From the NCBI RefSeq assembly GCF_000182565.1, contig NW_015971551.1:275638-339637 (forward strand): a DNA stretch of 64,000 bases. The letters run 5' to 3'. The notes under the pieces were generated by a model. The model had not been told where the DNA came from. It was given only the letters and a program-made list of their open reading frames with translations, and made no database searches. Both the position numbers and the translations under genes were made by a program. This DNA is from Spizellomyces punctatus DAOM BR117 (taxonomy: Eukaryota; Chytridiomycota; Chytridiomycetes; Spizellomycetales; Spizellomycetaceae). This document shows, in pieces, positions 22,296 through 35,160 of the stretch. Position 1 is the first letter of the stretch. Each line of letters starts with the position of its first letter.

Positions 22296-23967
22296 ATGAA
22301 GGCATCCGCAACTCTCTTGTTGGCTCTTGCCGCTACAACAGCCCAAGTCCGGGCGGACGCGGCGGCAGACTCTGATGTGATTTCCCTTACCAAGGACACA
22401 TTCTCAGAGGTGGCCCAAAAGCCTCTGTCATTGATAGAGTTCTATGCGCCGTGGTGTGGGCACTGCAAAGCCTGTAAGTTGTCCGTTTTGGTCATGAGCA
22501 AATGTCAGACATATGTTTTGTTAAATGTCGCAATTTAGTGGCACCCGAGTACGAAAAGGCTGCGACTGAACTCAAGTCGTCGATCCCGCTCGCCAAGGTT
22601 GATTGTACCGAGCAAACCGAGTTGTGCCAGGAGCATGATGTGCGGGGGTACCCTACCATGAAAGTCTTCCGCGAGGGTGAACCTTCAGAATATAAGGGAC
22701 AGCGAACGGCGGAGAGTATTATTGGCTACATGAAAAAATTGGCGCTGCCTCCTGTATCTGATCTTTCCGCGGACAAGGTCAAGGAATTTGCGGAATCGGA
22801 CAAGGTGGTTGTCGTTGGGTTCTTTGAGGACAAAACTTCGGACGAGTACAAGGCTTTTGAGGCCGCCGCTAACAAACTCCGGGACACCTTTTTGTTTGGT
22901 GCAACGACCGAGGAGGAGGCGTTCAAAGCTCAAGGAGTGAAAGCTCCTGCAATTGTCTTGTTTAAAAAATTCGATGAGGGCAAGAACACATTTGATGCAA
23001 AGTTTGAGGAGGGTGCCATTTCAAATTTCGTCCAAACCGTGTCCGTACCCCTCATGGACGAGATTGGTCCCGAAAACTACGGTTACTACATGGAGAACGG
23101 CCTTCCTCTCGCCTACCTCTTTGTCTCTACCCCCGAAGAACGGGCCACTGTTGGAAAGGAGATCGAACCTCTTGCCAAAGATTTCCGCGGCAAAGTAAAC
23201 TTTGTGTACATTGATGCCTCCAAATTTGGGGGACATGCCAAAAACCTCAACCTAAAAGAAAGCTGGCCCGCATTTGTGATTCACGAGTCGGAAAAGAACC
23301 TTCGGTACCCGTTTGATCAGGGGAAGAAGGTGAACCATGCAGATGTCAAGGCGTTCGTTCAGGACTTTGTGAACGGAAAGTTGGAACCGTCGTTGAAATC
23401 TGAGGAGATCCCAAAAGAGAATGATGGGGACGTCAAGGTCGTTGTCGGCAAATCGTATGCCGATATTGTGTTGGACACAGACAAGGATGTATTGATTGAG
23501 TTTTATGCTCGTAAGTGTTGGAGTGGTTGGACTCAATGTTTGTCTGTTCTCACACTTTGTGGTTCCAGCTTGGTGTGGACACTGCAAAGCCCTTGCACCC
23601 ACCTGGGAGGAGCTCGGCAAAGAAGCCAAGAAGCTCTCTGACAAGATCGTCATTGCTAAAATGGATGGTACCGAAAACGACCTCCCTTCGGACGCTCCCT
23701 TCAGTGTTCAAGGATTCCCGACCATTAAATTGGTCAAGGCCGGCGACAATGAAGTGGTGGATTACGCAGGGTCAAGGACGCTCGAGTCTTTCATTGACTT
23801 TTTGAAGGCGAATGCAGTGTATGTATTTTTGGCGTTTGAATTGCGTGTTTTGCATGTGTTTTGATGACGTTTTGTGTACTCTTAGGCATGGTGGTGGCGC
23901 TGAGAAGAAGGAGGCCAAGGAAGGCGATGACAAGAAGACGGAGGAAGAGGGACATGATGAGTTGTAA
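22296..23967 (+). CDS. PDI1: Protein disulfide isomerase (ER)
   Basis: Exons 22296-22473, 22539-23510, 23569-23818 and 23886-23967 give 493 residues. PDI forms and shuffles disulfides in proteins entering the ER. The N-terminus (MKASATLLLALAATTAQVRA) is a signal peptide. Two thioredoxin domains carry APWCGHCKA active sites, one coded at about 22445-22475 and the second split by intron 2 at about 23500-23585; redox-inactive b and b' domains lie between. The tail is Lys/Glu-rich and ends in HDEL, the ER-retrieval signal. Domain order a-b-b'-a' and length match classical PDI. Introns 1 and 2 interrupt the two active-site coding regions at nearly equivalent places. Confidence 0.96.
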
Positions 23968-24172
23968 GGTTGTTTGGGTGGTATGCGTCTCATAGGATGT
24001 GTTGGCATTTCGTTGCAAAACGACCTTCTGTCTTAATATGGACTGGCGTTGTGTTTTACATTATACATGAAGGCGATATGACGGGCATCTATCTTATCCA
24101 AAACTGTTGCACTGCCCTCTGAACGCTTGTTGTCGTCTTCATCATCATCTCCTTGCAAATTACTAGTGGTAT

Positions 24173-25449
24173 TCAAAACCAAAAGCTAACACTCAAGCTC
24201 GTACTCAACGCCCTCACATAATGCCACCAGCCCTTCTATACCCCATAAACAGTATGAACATTAACAACCAAAACAAGAAAAGAGACCATTCATTTTCCTT
24301 AGTACCTACCGGAATAAACAACATCTCCCCCGGCCGAACCACACACTCCAACCTCCCTTCAAGCCCTGGAAACTTGCTCGAATCCACATGCTCAACATCC
24401 ACTTGGCTCGTATTCCGCAACAAATCCGTGTCATGTGGGTACACATTCGCATCGGGTGGGTAGAGGACAATGAACTTCGTCCCAACGATTTGGGCGAAAA
24501 GGTTTTGATAAGGATCATGATGGAGTGGTGAGATGGTTCCTTTTGGACCAAACCAAGCATGTAAGAGGACATCACGACCATCATCACTATCATTATCATC
24601 CACAAAGCAATAATCCGGGACAAGAATATCCCTTCTCAACTGCGGGACATGGGCAAATAAATCATATTGAGCCAAATACCCACCACGCCCTTTGACAACC
24701 TCTTCCAACCATTCCCCAACCTTAACAAACCCCTGCGTCCATTCCCGTTCCGTATAATCTTTTCCAATCTCAATAGGCACTGTTCGGTTTCCTGCTTGTT
24801 GTGCAATGTAGGATGGGTTTTGCCATAAGTGTAGTGCAGGCCATTCTACCGCTCCTTGAATCAGTATCGGCTTATTTTGGTTTAAGTAGGTTTGGAATGT
24901 GAGGACCGAGGGGGCTTTTATGATGGGTGCCGGGTGCGTTATCGTCGGTTCTGGGTCACTCAATTTAGGGAATTGTGTACCGAGGTATGTGTAATCCCTA
25001 TCCCCCATAAGATCCTCTAGACTCGTTATCAATGCATGTAATATAGGATGAGATCCAACCATCACGAGCCCGATATCTACTGTCTGGAACGCAGCGGGTA
25101 GGTCATTGCAGAGTAATTGTGCACAGGCTTTTAGGATTGTTGCGTGGGTGTACTGTGTGCGATCTTGGGGTGGGATGAGATTGTAGGGGAGGGTGTGTAG
25201 GGTTTCGTGGGTGTGCTCGTGGAGGGCGGTTGCGTGTGATAGGGATTGAGGAGATTGGGTTTGGAGGTGGTGGAGTGTGCTGGTGTAAAGGTGATTTTGG
25301 GGAGTTGCATCTGTGATGCGGGGATTTTTGAAATGTTTTGGTGGTGGTGATGGAGTGAAATAGGGAACGTTACCAGTAAATGCACCTTCTTTAGAAATCT
25401 CAGACAAGCATGTCGTGATGATATCTCGTATGCGTTGCTCGGAATCCAT
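24173..25449 (-). CDS. JmjC-domain oxygenase of the JMJD5/KDM8 type
   Basis: Exon 1 (25449-24310) and exon 2 (24232-24173) join across a 77-nt intron to 399 residues. JMJD5-type enzymes are Fe(II)/2-oxoglutarate oxygenases reported as arginine hydroxylases and peptidases acting on histones and other nuclear proteins. The N-terminal ~190 residues are helical, as in JMJD5. Then come PILIQGAVEWPA, YLAQYDLFAHVPQLRRDI, WFGPKGTISPLHHDPYQNLFAQ (the H-x-D iron ligands) and FIVLYPPD. The last exon supplies GWWHYVRALSTSLSVSFWF with the distal iron-binding His. With that splice the C-terminus fits the family exactly. The gene is convergent with PDI, 205 nt away. Confidence 0.85.
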
Positions 25450-25615
25450 GTTCGCGTGTGCGAAATGTGCGAATGCCCCAAGACAGTCGATCTGTCCATG
25501 TAATCGTATATCATAGCCAAGCCACGCGTGTACCTCCCTGGTTACTGCGCCTCACTGGACTCTCCCCAAGGCCACTAATGCAGAAATGGGGATGGAATGG
25601 TATACAAATATAGAT

Positions 25616-28600
25616 TCACTCCCGTAACATACAATCCAAAACACGCTGACAAGACTTGACCAACGCCTTTAAGAACGGTTCAAGAACGTAATGTATATAT
25701 GCTTGACGGGTGGTTGCTTCAGCAGACGGTGCGAGTTCCGGGCGAGACATGACACGAAGCTACGAATAAAATAAGTATAATGTACAGAAAAAGAAAAATT
25801 CAGAATAATGGGAAACGTACGAGTAAATCGACAGTCGTTGATTCGTTTCTTGATTTAAAGTACGCTAAACCAACCACACACAAAAAAAAAATCAATACCT
25901 TTGTTACACGCAAACGTACTTGTAATACGCACCTATAGCAAACTCCAATACCACCACATCCCAAAACACAGACACAACACCCTCTACAGGGCCTTTATCC
26001 TCCACAATCCACTGTTGTGGACGCACTGATAAGGCTTTAGTTAATAACCCCAGCGTGCGCTGAATAGCAAGGGTGGGGTATAATTGGCAGAAAACGGTTG
26101 CAACAAGGTATTCTTAAAAAAATTGCGAATAGGTATTATTGTGTGGTTTTGTTAAAGGAAGTGGGGAGTTTTACCGTTGGATTGTTCGGCGCATTGAACA
26201 AGTCTTGGGAGGTGGTACCATTGGATTTGTGGGATATTCGTAAACCCTCGAGAAGAACATTCAAGTCCCATCACATACAAACTGCCAAAAACAAAAAACA
26301 AACAAAAACATCAACACCAAACCGATAAAAAAAAAACACCTAAAGAAAAGTTCATACCAAAACGCCTCCCGCACCGCTCCACAAGCAAAATACACATCCC
26401 CAAGTGCACCCACCACACGCTCATCAAAAGGATCCATATGTCGTATCGTCATATACACGCCTTTCAGGAATTCAAGAATGTTGGGTACCAGTTCCGGTCG
26501 AAGAAGGTGGGATGAACTGGGTGTAGGTGTCTTGAGGCGTGGGAGAATGTCTACAAAACTATTCAAGATGTTTTGCGTTATAATGTATTTACAATGTTTC
26601 ATTACATTAATGAAAATAATAACGTACCGAGGATCATGGGTAGCTTCGGAATCTGTTATATAAGCAAATGCCCCAAAATGCCCAACATGGATCTACACCA
26701 AAAAAAAAAAGGTATTTCAATACACCTTGATCCAAAATACCATCACAGTAATGACACATACCTTGGCATTCCCCAACAATCCATTCACAACACCAGCAAC
26801 AAGTCCACCAACACCCCATAAAAGCCGGATATCCCCACTCTTTTTTAACACATCCACGAAATGAATGCGCGCCTATATACAAAAACCACGGTATGAATAT
26901 CTTGTGGATGCATTTTGGATAGACAGGAACTTGCCGTAGAGATATTCTGGTCACCAACAGCAGCTGCTAGGACGTATCCTGTTTCTTTGAGCTGTTCAAT
27001 GAGATGTGGGACTTTAGTGATGCGGTCAAGGAGCGGAATGTCGTCGTAGACTAAGTCGTTGATGAGGTAACAGTCAGCCCCAAAAGTGGAATACATGAAA
27101 AAAAAAAAATACAAGAAGTGTACCGGTACTGTCTTGTCCAAGCGCCATGGCATCCATGATTTGGAAACATTGAGAAACCATTTGAGATAAACAACACAAC
27201 ATTCCACCTTGCTCAACATCTACAAATAAAATATTTTCAATTTTTGCCTTTTTGTAAAAGAATATCAAAAGCGGGGCATTTGTTTTGGGGGTTTTTCTTT
27301 TTTTTTCTGACGTACCGGTAATGGCCCCTTGTTGCAACATGTTCAATAACCGTGCAGCAAAATCTTGTAATAGGACACTGGTATGCTCATATCGTCCTCG
27401 TAATAACAAGGCAAAGATTCGTTTCTACCGTAAAAAGTTACTATGGACGCATACATACCAAAAACCAAACCACTAAAAAAAGAGGAAAATACAAACCATA
27501 AAGTCTGTCCGTGGTAAGACCTTTAACCATGTAAGTACCGCACATTCCAAATAACTCAAATGACATTTTGTAATGCTTACCTGACTCGACCTCAATTGCA
27601 TATAAACCTGCTCCAAAACCGCCGCAACAACAACAGGAGTCTTCTCACCCCGCTCCAGTTGCAACAACTGTCCCATCTCTGCTACAGATGTCAATTGAAT
27701 GGTATCAAGAGAAAAAGTTGAAGCGAGTTCGAGGATGTGACCCAAGAGTTTTTCGGCAAGGTGGATGTCGTTCTATACAATAAAGTTCAAGTTTTATTGT
27801 TGGAATGTAAGTTGTTTATATGTACCTTTTCGTATACGGTTTTGAGATGGGTTAGTAAGAGTGTTACTTGTCGTTGCTGTAAACGCAGTATATTTAAAGG
27901 AGTGTATGGATGTGTATGGATGATTTGTTTACAAGGGGTACGTACGGGTGCTATATCCATTCGTACGGATCGCAAGAGGTCTACATCGTCTTCCGTTATT
28001 TGGGTTAGGAGCGCAAAGTAAACCTGTTGGAATAAGTGTTGGCGATAATCTTATATATTAACAAAACAAGTTGTTGCTTACGCGTAGATTTGGATCATTA
28101 TGAAATAGCTGAAAGGGTCTCGTCTAAACAATAAAAAAGCCGTGAGATTTCGTTACATGTAATGTATACGGCGGGTATGCAGGCACAATGTTCTTACCTT
28201 TTGTATTGCACTTGATATCTTTTCTTCATTTGTATCTTCCATGGACGTTACTATAGACATGTCAACACCGTGTAATCTACAACCAAAGATATTCATAAAC
28301 ATACCCAATGCATCTTGAGGTAAACTAATCTTGCGCTCAATAACAGAAGTACACCCCCTAATCAAATCTTCGAGTCGTTTCCGATCAACCGTACTGTACA
28401 CATTCTCATGAGTACAAAAGATCAAAACCACCCAAACTGAACGACCAAATTATAAACAAACCAGAATAATGAATCATTAGATGATCCAAAAGCATCCAAA
28501 GCCCGTCCCAAAAACCGCCTAGCCTCCCCAAACTCATCAATACAAAAACAATATTCCCCCAATTCAGACGATAATTGACAAATCACAGTCGTATCTCGAG

Positions 28601-29427
28601 ATTCATCCAAAAAAGTTTTGAGTAGGTTTGTGTGTGGGATGATTCGGTCATTTGGTTCTGTGTTGGTTTGGGTGATGGTTCGGATTAGGTATCGACTGAT
28701 GAGGATGAATGGGTTGTGCGTGGTATCCGTTACGGCCCTTTCATTCCTAAATGAAAGCGCACGTTTATAAAACAACTCTGATTGAGAATGATCAAACACT
28801 ATAAAACGTACGTTATGAGGGCAAGGAGAATGTAAGGGATCGCTTGAGACGGAACGGTATTTTCTAATTCTTGAAGCGTCAACCCAGCGTCAAGATAAAT
28901 CTGAATAAAAATATATTTACGAAAACAATAAAGTGCATTAAAAAAAGAATAATGGCTTCTCATAATAGAATGTCGAGTATTTATTCCCCCACTACTGCTA
29001 GACGTCCAAAAGGAGCCAGATACCCATCTTCAAACCACCTCTTTTTGTTTCTTTTCTTGTTTTACCTGAGCAGCAATATGCACGATAACATCTTGTCTAT
29101 CGGTTAATTCCACGACAGTTGGTTTCTCCCCAAACGCCAAAACACTAAACACATCATCATTCGGAAATCCAAGGTTTTGAAAGAGCGATGCAAGAAAACT
29201 GATAACCGATGGTCGGTCTGTTTCATCGTTATCCCCTCTCTCGTTTTGCAAAAATCTTGTGCAAATGTCCAAACCTTTGTTTTGAAGAGCCGTATGAAGC
29301 TAGATCACACAAAAGGCGTTAGCGGTCATGCCATGTATTGCACATGTAGATTACAGTAAAATAAAGGACATGCCTTTGCAGAAATACTCTCTAAACGTAA
29401 TGTCGATAATGTCAAAAGGTTTTCCAT
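25616..29427 (-). CDS. Intron-rich helical-repeat protein with INTS8-like features
   Basis: A leftward gene with at least 15 short exons, from ATG at 29427 (MENLLTLSTLRLESISAK) to TGA at 25616-25618. Exons 1 and 2 (29427-29374 and 29299-29066) are secure; most others are placed only roughly. The predicted product of about 900 residues is all-helical with TPR-like pairs. Several segments lie in the same order as in Integrator subunit 8: DRKRLEDLIRGC resembles DEKRLAGYCQAC. A late block (RPELVPNILEFLKGVYMTIRHMD...GALGDVYFACGAVREAFWYEL) resembles the VKELVRYTLSINP...QADIYFATNQYSAALHYYL region. The similarity is weak and remembered, so the name is a hypothesis; another TPR scaffold remains possible. 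Intron 1 uses a GC donor (AAG|GCATGT). The start faces the coiled-coil gene at 29580 across 152 nt. Confidence 0.5.
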
Positions 29428-29579
29428 GTGTTCAATTCACTGTTAACCTTTGACCAGTCAACATCCCAACGACCCCCGTTCACTCCTCACCGATACATCA
29501 CGTGTACCGTGTTGTCATCAAAGCTAGTTTTGCATGTCAAAAACAGATTTCAACCATTCTTCTTGTCGTCCATCACACC

Positions 29580-31140
29580 ATGACCGAGGATCTATTTGTC
29601 GATATTTTAGAAGGAATATGTAAATCCGCCATACTATGTGGATCATTATACGAATTCAAGGAACGATGCCGTGTATCCGAATTGACTCGCTCGGAAGCAA
29701 CGAAACTCAAGCACTTGAATCCTCAGGTACACCGTCCATTTCACACCAACGATATTTACAAATGCACTTATACCAAAATACCAGGTCCTGAAAGAACTAG
29801 GTAAAACAAACACAAAAATAAAAAACAACAATTGAATATAATCTGATTCGTGGCGATGACTAGATCAGCAAGTCAATTCACTACGAGATGATATTACCCG
29901 TCTACAAATCCAGTACCAACAACAAGTCCAAAAAGTTGGCATGCAGTTTTCGCAAGCTGTTCATACGATGGTATCCAAAGCGTCGATGCAACCTAGTAAA
30001 GATAAAATGGATCGGGAAGTACAGAGTCTTCGAGATACGATTAAAGGCATGCGAGAGAAAATAAAAGTATGAGATGGATGTTTTAGCATTCTTTTCACAC
30101 AACCATTCTAATAAAACTCCTTACTTGACAGACAAACCAGCTTGACTTGACCCGCCTCGAAAAACGCATGGACGACCTAGTCCACGAAACCCAATCCCGA
30201 ACCACAATGCTAAATTCCCTCACAGACCAACTCGTCCACCACCGCGAAAAAGACACACAAAACATTAAAGAATGGATGAGCAAAAAACTAGACGACATTA
30301 CAAGTACTTCCATTACACCCCTCCAAAAACGTTTAAACCACCTCGCGCGCTCGATGGACCATCTCGACCAAGACTCCAAATCCGATCCAAAACCAGATTC
30401 TTCAACATTATTAAAAGGAGCTCAACCTCTCCCGATAGGTCTCCCCGGCCTCCCACTCATCGAAACCGAACGCCGTATCGCGAGATTACAAGCCAAAGCC
30501 CAAGAAACAAGTAAAAAAATCTCGGCATTGGATAAACCCTCTGATGAATTTAAATCGGAAATGGGACAATTGAAAAAGGATGTTTCGATGCTTTCTGATC
30601 ATGTTGTGGAGTTGCAGGGGGTTGCGGAGGGTGTCAAGGATTTGCCACCCAAACTCGAGGTACCCATCATAAACTTAAATTTTTTGGTTTTTGGGTCATG
30701 TTTATTAATGGATTTTTGGGGTGTATAGACATCTTTTCGTATCATTGCAACAAAACTCGAATCCATCACAACCGAAATGTCAACACTCCGATCCTACGTC
30801 ACCAGCACAATCCCAAAAACCGTTCCAACAATACCATCACCCACGTCACAAAATGATTTATCAAGTTATTTGGAAGTGGCTGTTCGGAATGCTTTGAATG
30901 ATTTGATGGTATCTTGGGAAACCAACATGTAAGAACCCCGTATTTTTGATTGTTTAGATTTTGTTGTTGTGTTTTTGTTAAGGTTTTGAATGGTGTGTAG
31001 GAAACAAGGGTTGAATGAAATTGGAGAAATTTATGAACGGAAATGTGTGGGGATGTTGGAGGGGTTACGTAGGGATGTGCAAGAACTACGGGAAATGGTT
31101 TTGGAGAGGCATGTGGATGGGGTGTCGAGATTCGTTTAAA
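29580..31140 (+). CDS. Coiled-coil protein of unknown function
   Basis: A rightward gene starting MTEDLFVDILEGICKSAILCGSLYEFKERC, with coding blocks at 29580-29728, about 29790-30068, 30133-30659, 30729-30929 and 31001-31140 separated by short introns (boundaries of the second block approximate). After a compact N-terminal helical piece, most of the ~400 residues are Gln/Lys/Glu/Leu-rich with long heptad runs (LRDDITRLQIQYQQQVQKVG, KMDREVQSLRDTIKGMREKIK, LEKRMDDLVHETQSRTTML). A Pro-containing linker lies near 30400. It ends in ...RRDVQELREMVLERHVDGVSRFV. There is no signal or membrane segment. Coiled-coil proteins of this kind in chytrids are often cytoskeletal or basal-body parts, but nothing here proves that. 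Confidence 0.6.
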
Positions 31141-31408
31141 CTTGAGTATATATACATGGCGTTGATTGCAATAAACTCGTCGAGTTTTGCAAGTGCTTTA
31201 TTGGGGGATATGTTTCTATCATGCAACCCCATACAAAAAACAATAATCAAAAAAGAAATAACGCACTACTCCATTATCGTAGAAAAACGACACACATACA
31301 ACCACATACCGTCCCCCTGCCCCCAAAATTACAAGACCTATATAATATACAATACACTACCACGCCCATACAACTATAAAAGAGAAAAAGAACAAAAAAA
31401 AAACAAAT

Positions 31409-34400
31409 CTACATGACAAGACACCGCGTCCCCTTCTTGATCTTTTTCACACCCGGTTCGGCCACCTTGCGTTGTTTGCCCATCTCTGGTACACCCAACT
31501 CTTCCAATTTCTTTTTGGCTTTAGCGTCACCACCCGCCGCTGCTTTTCGGTACCATTCCAAAGCCTTTTCAAGGTGCTTATCACGTCCAATACCCATTTC
31601 GCAAAAGTAGCCCATGGCAAACATGGCTTTCGGGAGGCCGCCTTCGGCGGCGAGACTGACCCAGCGGTGAGCTTCCGTGTCGGATTGGATGAGGTGAAAG
31701 TCGGTTTTGGGATCGTCGGCGCCTGTGAGGTACCAGCCGCCCAATTCAAACATGGCCTAAAAAACGCGTGAGAGAGAGAAGGTGCGTGAGCCAGAGCAGG
31801 TTTGTGGGAAAATAGAAATTACAAGCTTACCTCCAAACTGCCATTCGCTGCAGCCAAAGAGTAATAATACACACTCCGCCCCGCATCTACAACAACACCA
31901 AAATGCCCATACTCGTACGCTTCTCCCAATTTAAATTGACTTGCACCGTGTCCCAAGGCTGCTCCCTGCGTCAGCAATTCAACAAGGTACTCGTGATCCG
32001 GCCAGACAACGTTATGGACGCCTCGGTCGTGCAAGAGGGCCAGTTCGTATAAGGCTTGAGGGTATTTTTCGTTGGCGTATTTTGCCGCAAGCTTGAGCCA
32101 TTTGACACCGTCGCGGGGATTTTTGCTTTGGCCGAGTTCGCCCTTGAGGAGGGACATGCCGAGTCGAAACATGGCACCTGGGTGGTTGCTACAAAAAATA
32201 AATAGCGTCAACAGAGGTTCACTTGGAAAAAAAAAAAAAGCCACAACGCTTACCTCACTGCCGCCTTGCGGTAATTGTGCAGCGCCCGGTTATTACTCTG
32301 CGCAACACCCGCTCCTTGCTCATAGCACAATCCAACATGAAACAGTGCCTCGGGGTGATCTTTTTTGGCCGCCGACGAGTACAAGTTGAACGCCTTTGAA
32401 TAGTCGGGCTTGTGCTTTTCCTGAAAGCCCGGTATACCGCTAATATACAGATTGGCCAACAAATATTGCGCCTCTACAGTTCCGGCAATAGACAACTTTT
32501 TGAGTTGCTTAATAGCCAACTCGCAGTACGGCTTTTGCTCCATCTTGTCGATAAACTGGACATTGTCGACAATAAACCGGGCCGCTTCAAAGGATTGGAG
32601 TCTGTCCTTTGCCTTTTTGGCGCGCTGTTTCATGACTTCCATGCGTTCTGTCAGCGAGGCATTGGCCATGGCATTGGAGGATATCGATCCAAGATCCGAT
32701 TCCAAATCCGAGCTTCCGCCGTCCATGGTAATAGACTCGCCAAAGGACGTGCCAGACTCGGATCCCTCGTCCACCGAGTGGAGGGAGGGGACAAGAGACT
32801 CGCGATGCTGTGATCTGAGCAAGACTTTGGGAGGAACAAATTCCGAGCTCGAGCTAACAGTCGACTCTGCGTAATCGTCCCCGAGCATTTGCCGGCCGTC
32901 TAAAATCGAGTCAGTCTGATCCGATTCCGGAGAGGCCTTTTCTGCATCTTCTGCCGAGGGTGCCACAGCGGGAATGACAATGGATGCTGGGAGGTGAGAG
33001 TGACGCTTTGGTTTCTCATCTTGTGAGTCGTCTGCAAGAGGTAGAGGCTCAGCCACGACGGGCTGCATGACCACCGACATGCGCTGGACACCTGCCGGCG
33101 TCAAACCCAGTGGCTTTTCTTCATCTTCGTCGATGGGTTTTGCATTTGTAGCCGTGACGACACGAAATGACATTCTGTGCGCCTTGTCGGTTGTTCGACC
33201 GGCCATTCGCTCCTTGTGAGGTCCATGTTCAATATGCTTTTCGTCGATACTGACTCGAGGCGGAAAGAGAACGCTGCTCAGATTCTGCTGACCATTTACA
33301 GACGTTCGCTCACCAGATTTCTGCAAGCACACATGGATCAGTATCTAATCATACTTTTTGCTGTGCACAAAATTTCCAACATTACCTCGGCAGAGACGGT
33401 CCTTGGGGGGAAATTTGAGGGCGATGAGGGAGGTGACTTTTGGGGCGACCGCGGAGGGCTCGTCTGAGGCTTGGCACTCGGCCCAAAGTGTGGACCATAG
33501 AAATGGACATTTCCCCCATTGGCCGAGCTGAGTAAAGCGGCGGGGACTTGGGAGCTTGGACTTGGCCCTTTTTTGCCATCGGATGGCGGAAACGAGAGAC
33601 CTCTCTGCGGTTGCACGTCGTTTCCAAACGGTCGTTTTCGATCGCGCGATGTTCGTGGGGTTGGCTAGAAAGTAGGAAAAGGACGGAGACAATGTGAGCG
33701 TTTTCATAAAAGAAAATAAAAAGGTGGCCTGGCCAAGGCTACCAAGCACGAGTGCTCTTGCATCTGCTTTTGCCTACATTCCCATTGCATGTCGCAATGA
33801 CGTAGCCTAAGTGTTACTGTCCCCGTCACTCACAGCATTGTGCGCAAAAGCATACTTTCCAACCTTTACAACAATATTCTACATAAAACGACAACTTGCC
33901 TGATTGTTTCCCACGACATTGATGCCTGGGGGAAGAGGAGTGTCTCTGAGCCATCTTTCCACGGCAGCGGCCTTTGTCGCTCTTGTCGCACTCGGTGCTG
34001 CCGTTGTGACATTCACACTCGCACTCGTCGCACTCGTTGTCGTTGTGGTTGTGGTGCCTGTGCTAGGAGTCGTAGTCGTTCCAGATGGTGGTGGTGGTGC
34101 GGGACCCGTCATGGGAGTGGGAACGGGCATGGGCCTCCTTGTACTAGTTGAAGAGTCTAAAAGAGAGTGACGCTTGTGTGGGGAATATGCACGAGAGCGC
34201 CGTTGATTGTTGTTGTGATGATGAAGAGTAAAAGAACAAGAGTCAACGACAAGCGGGGGCTGTGCCAACTGTTGCTGGTGGAATGAATGCGGGCGGGAAG
34301 TGCGTGCTGTGGCAAAGTTAACAGAAGAACAAGAGGGCGTAATCCCCTGCTCCAATGTGGTCAAACGCTTTGATGATACTCTTGAAGGAGAAGAAGAAGA

Positions 34401-34433
34401 AGAAGAAGGAGAAGAAGGAGAAGAAGAAGCCAT
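31409..34433 (-). CDS. SKT5: Skt5/Chs4-like chitin synthase activator (Sel1 repeats, CaaX)
   Basis: Exons 34433-33900, 33664-33386, 33320-32254, 32188-31831 and 31756-31409 join in phase to 861 residues. Skt5/Chs4 activates and anchors class IV chitin synthase (Chs3) at growth sites. The N-terminal ~300 residues are Ser/Thr/Pro-rich and disordered. The C-terminal ~350 carry at least six Sel1 repeats, e.g. AQYLLANLYISG, KAFNLYSSAAKKDHPEALFHVGLCYEQGAGV, HPGAMFRLGMSLLKGEL, YPQALYELALLHDRGV, ASQFKLGEAYEYG and KAMFAMGYFCEMGIG. The protein ends in a basic segment and CLVM, a farnesylation CaaX box, as in yeast Skt5. Intron 1 (33899-33665, 235 nt) has a GC donor (CAG|GCAAGT) and is much longer than the others. 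Confidence 0.85.
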
Positions 34434-35160
34434 GATGAGAATTCAAATAAAAAAAAAAAAAAAGAGAAAAAGAACGCGCGCACTTGAAGAGTGAGAGTGA
34501 ATTGAAATACTTTTCCTAAAAGAATAAATGTATATAACAAGCGTGTGTGTGTTTGATGATGACTGGGGGGATTAGGGGGGAATACTACTAATTGGAATTA
34601 GAGAGTAGAGAGGATATATGCATATCATTCATTCATTCAAACAAATACATTCACACACACTCTCTCTCTCTCACTCTCGTATGCATAGGGAAATATCCCA
34701 TATAATCATTTCATTCTCATTGCACTTGCTATTCCCATCTCTCTGTCTCTCTCTCTCATATTTCCTCGTGAGAATGACGCCATTTTCTCTCTCTCTTCTT
34801 CTTATTATCACGTGTTTATTCATTTCTCTCTTTCTTATTGAAGAGGGCTCAGCTACTGGTCATGTGATATTTCATCCACTCTTTATCGCACGTTTTTCTC
34901 TCTACTGCCGCTAGAGTTTTTGCACTTTGGTTTCAACTGGCTTGGACTGCAAGCGGCATGGCTTCTGCCAGAGATTGTATACGGAATCACTCAAGGTTGA
35001 CATGCCAATGCTTGTACTCTTTGTCAGCGGAGGGAGTGCTAGAGTGCAGAACAATCACAAATGGACTCCTTGTTCACTTACTGTATAATAATCTAAAGGG
35101 GAAGTTATTTGTGACGATATCAAAATTTGGATAGTTCATGAGCATGGCAAACTCGTTAGG
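34434..35160. other. Low-complexity spacer
   Basis: About 730 nt upstream of SKT5, including GA/A-rich runs near 34440-34490 and CT-repeat blocks (TCTCTCTC) at about 34655-34800. It likely holds the SKT5 promoter. I see no gene. Confidence 0.45.

Noticed and set aside
33904-34170. Plus-strand hydrophobic frame opposite SKT5 exon 1
   Set aside because: Val/Ala-rich reading is the complement of Thr/Ser/Pro codons of the well-supported SKT5 exon.
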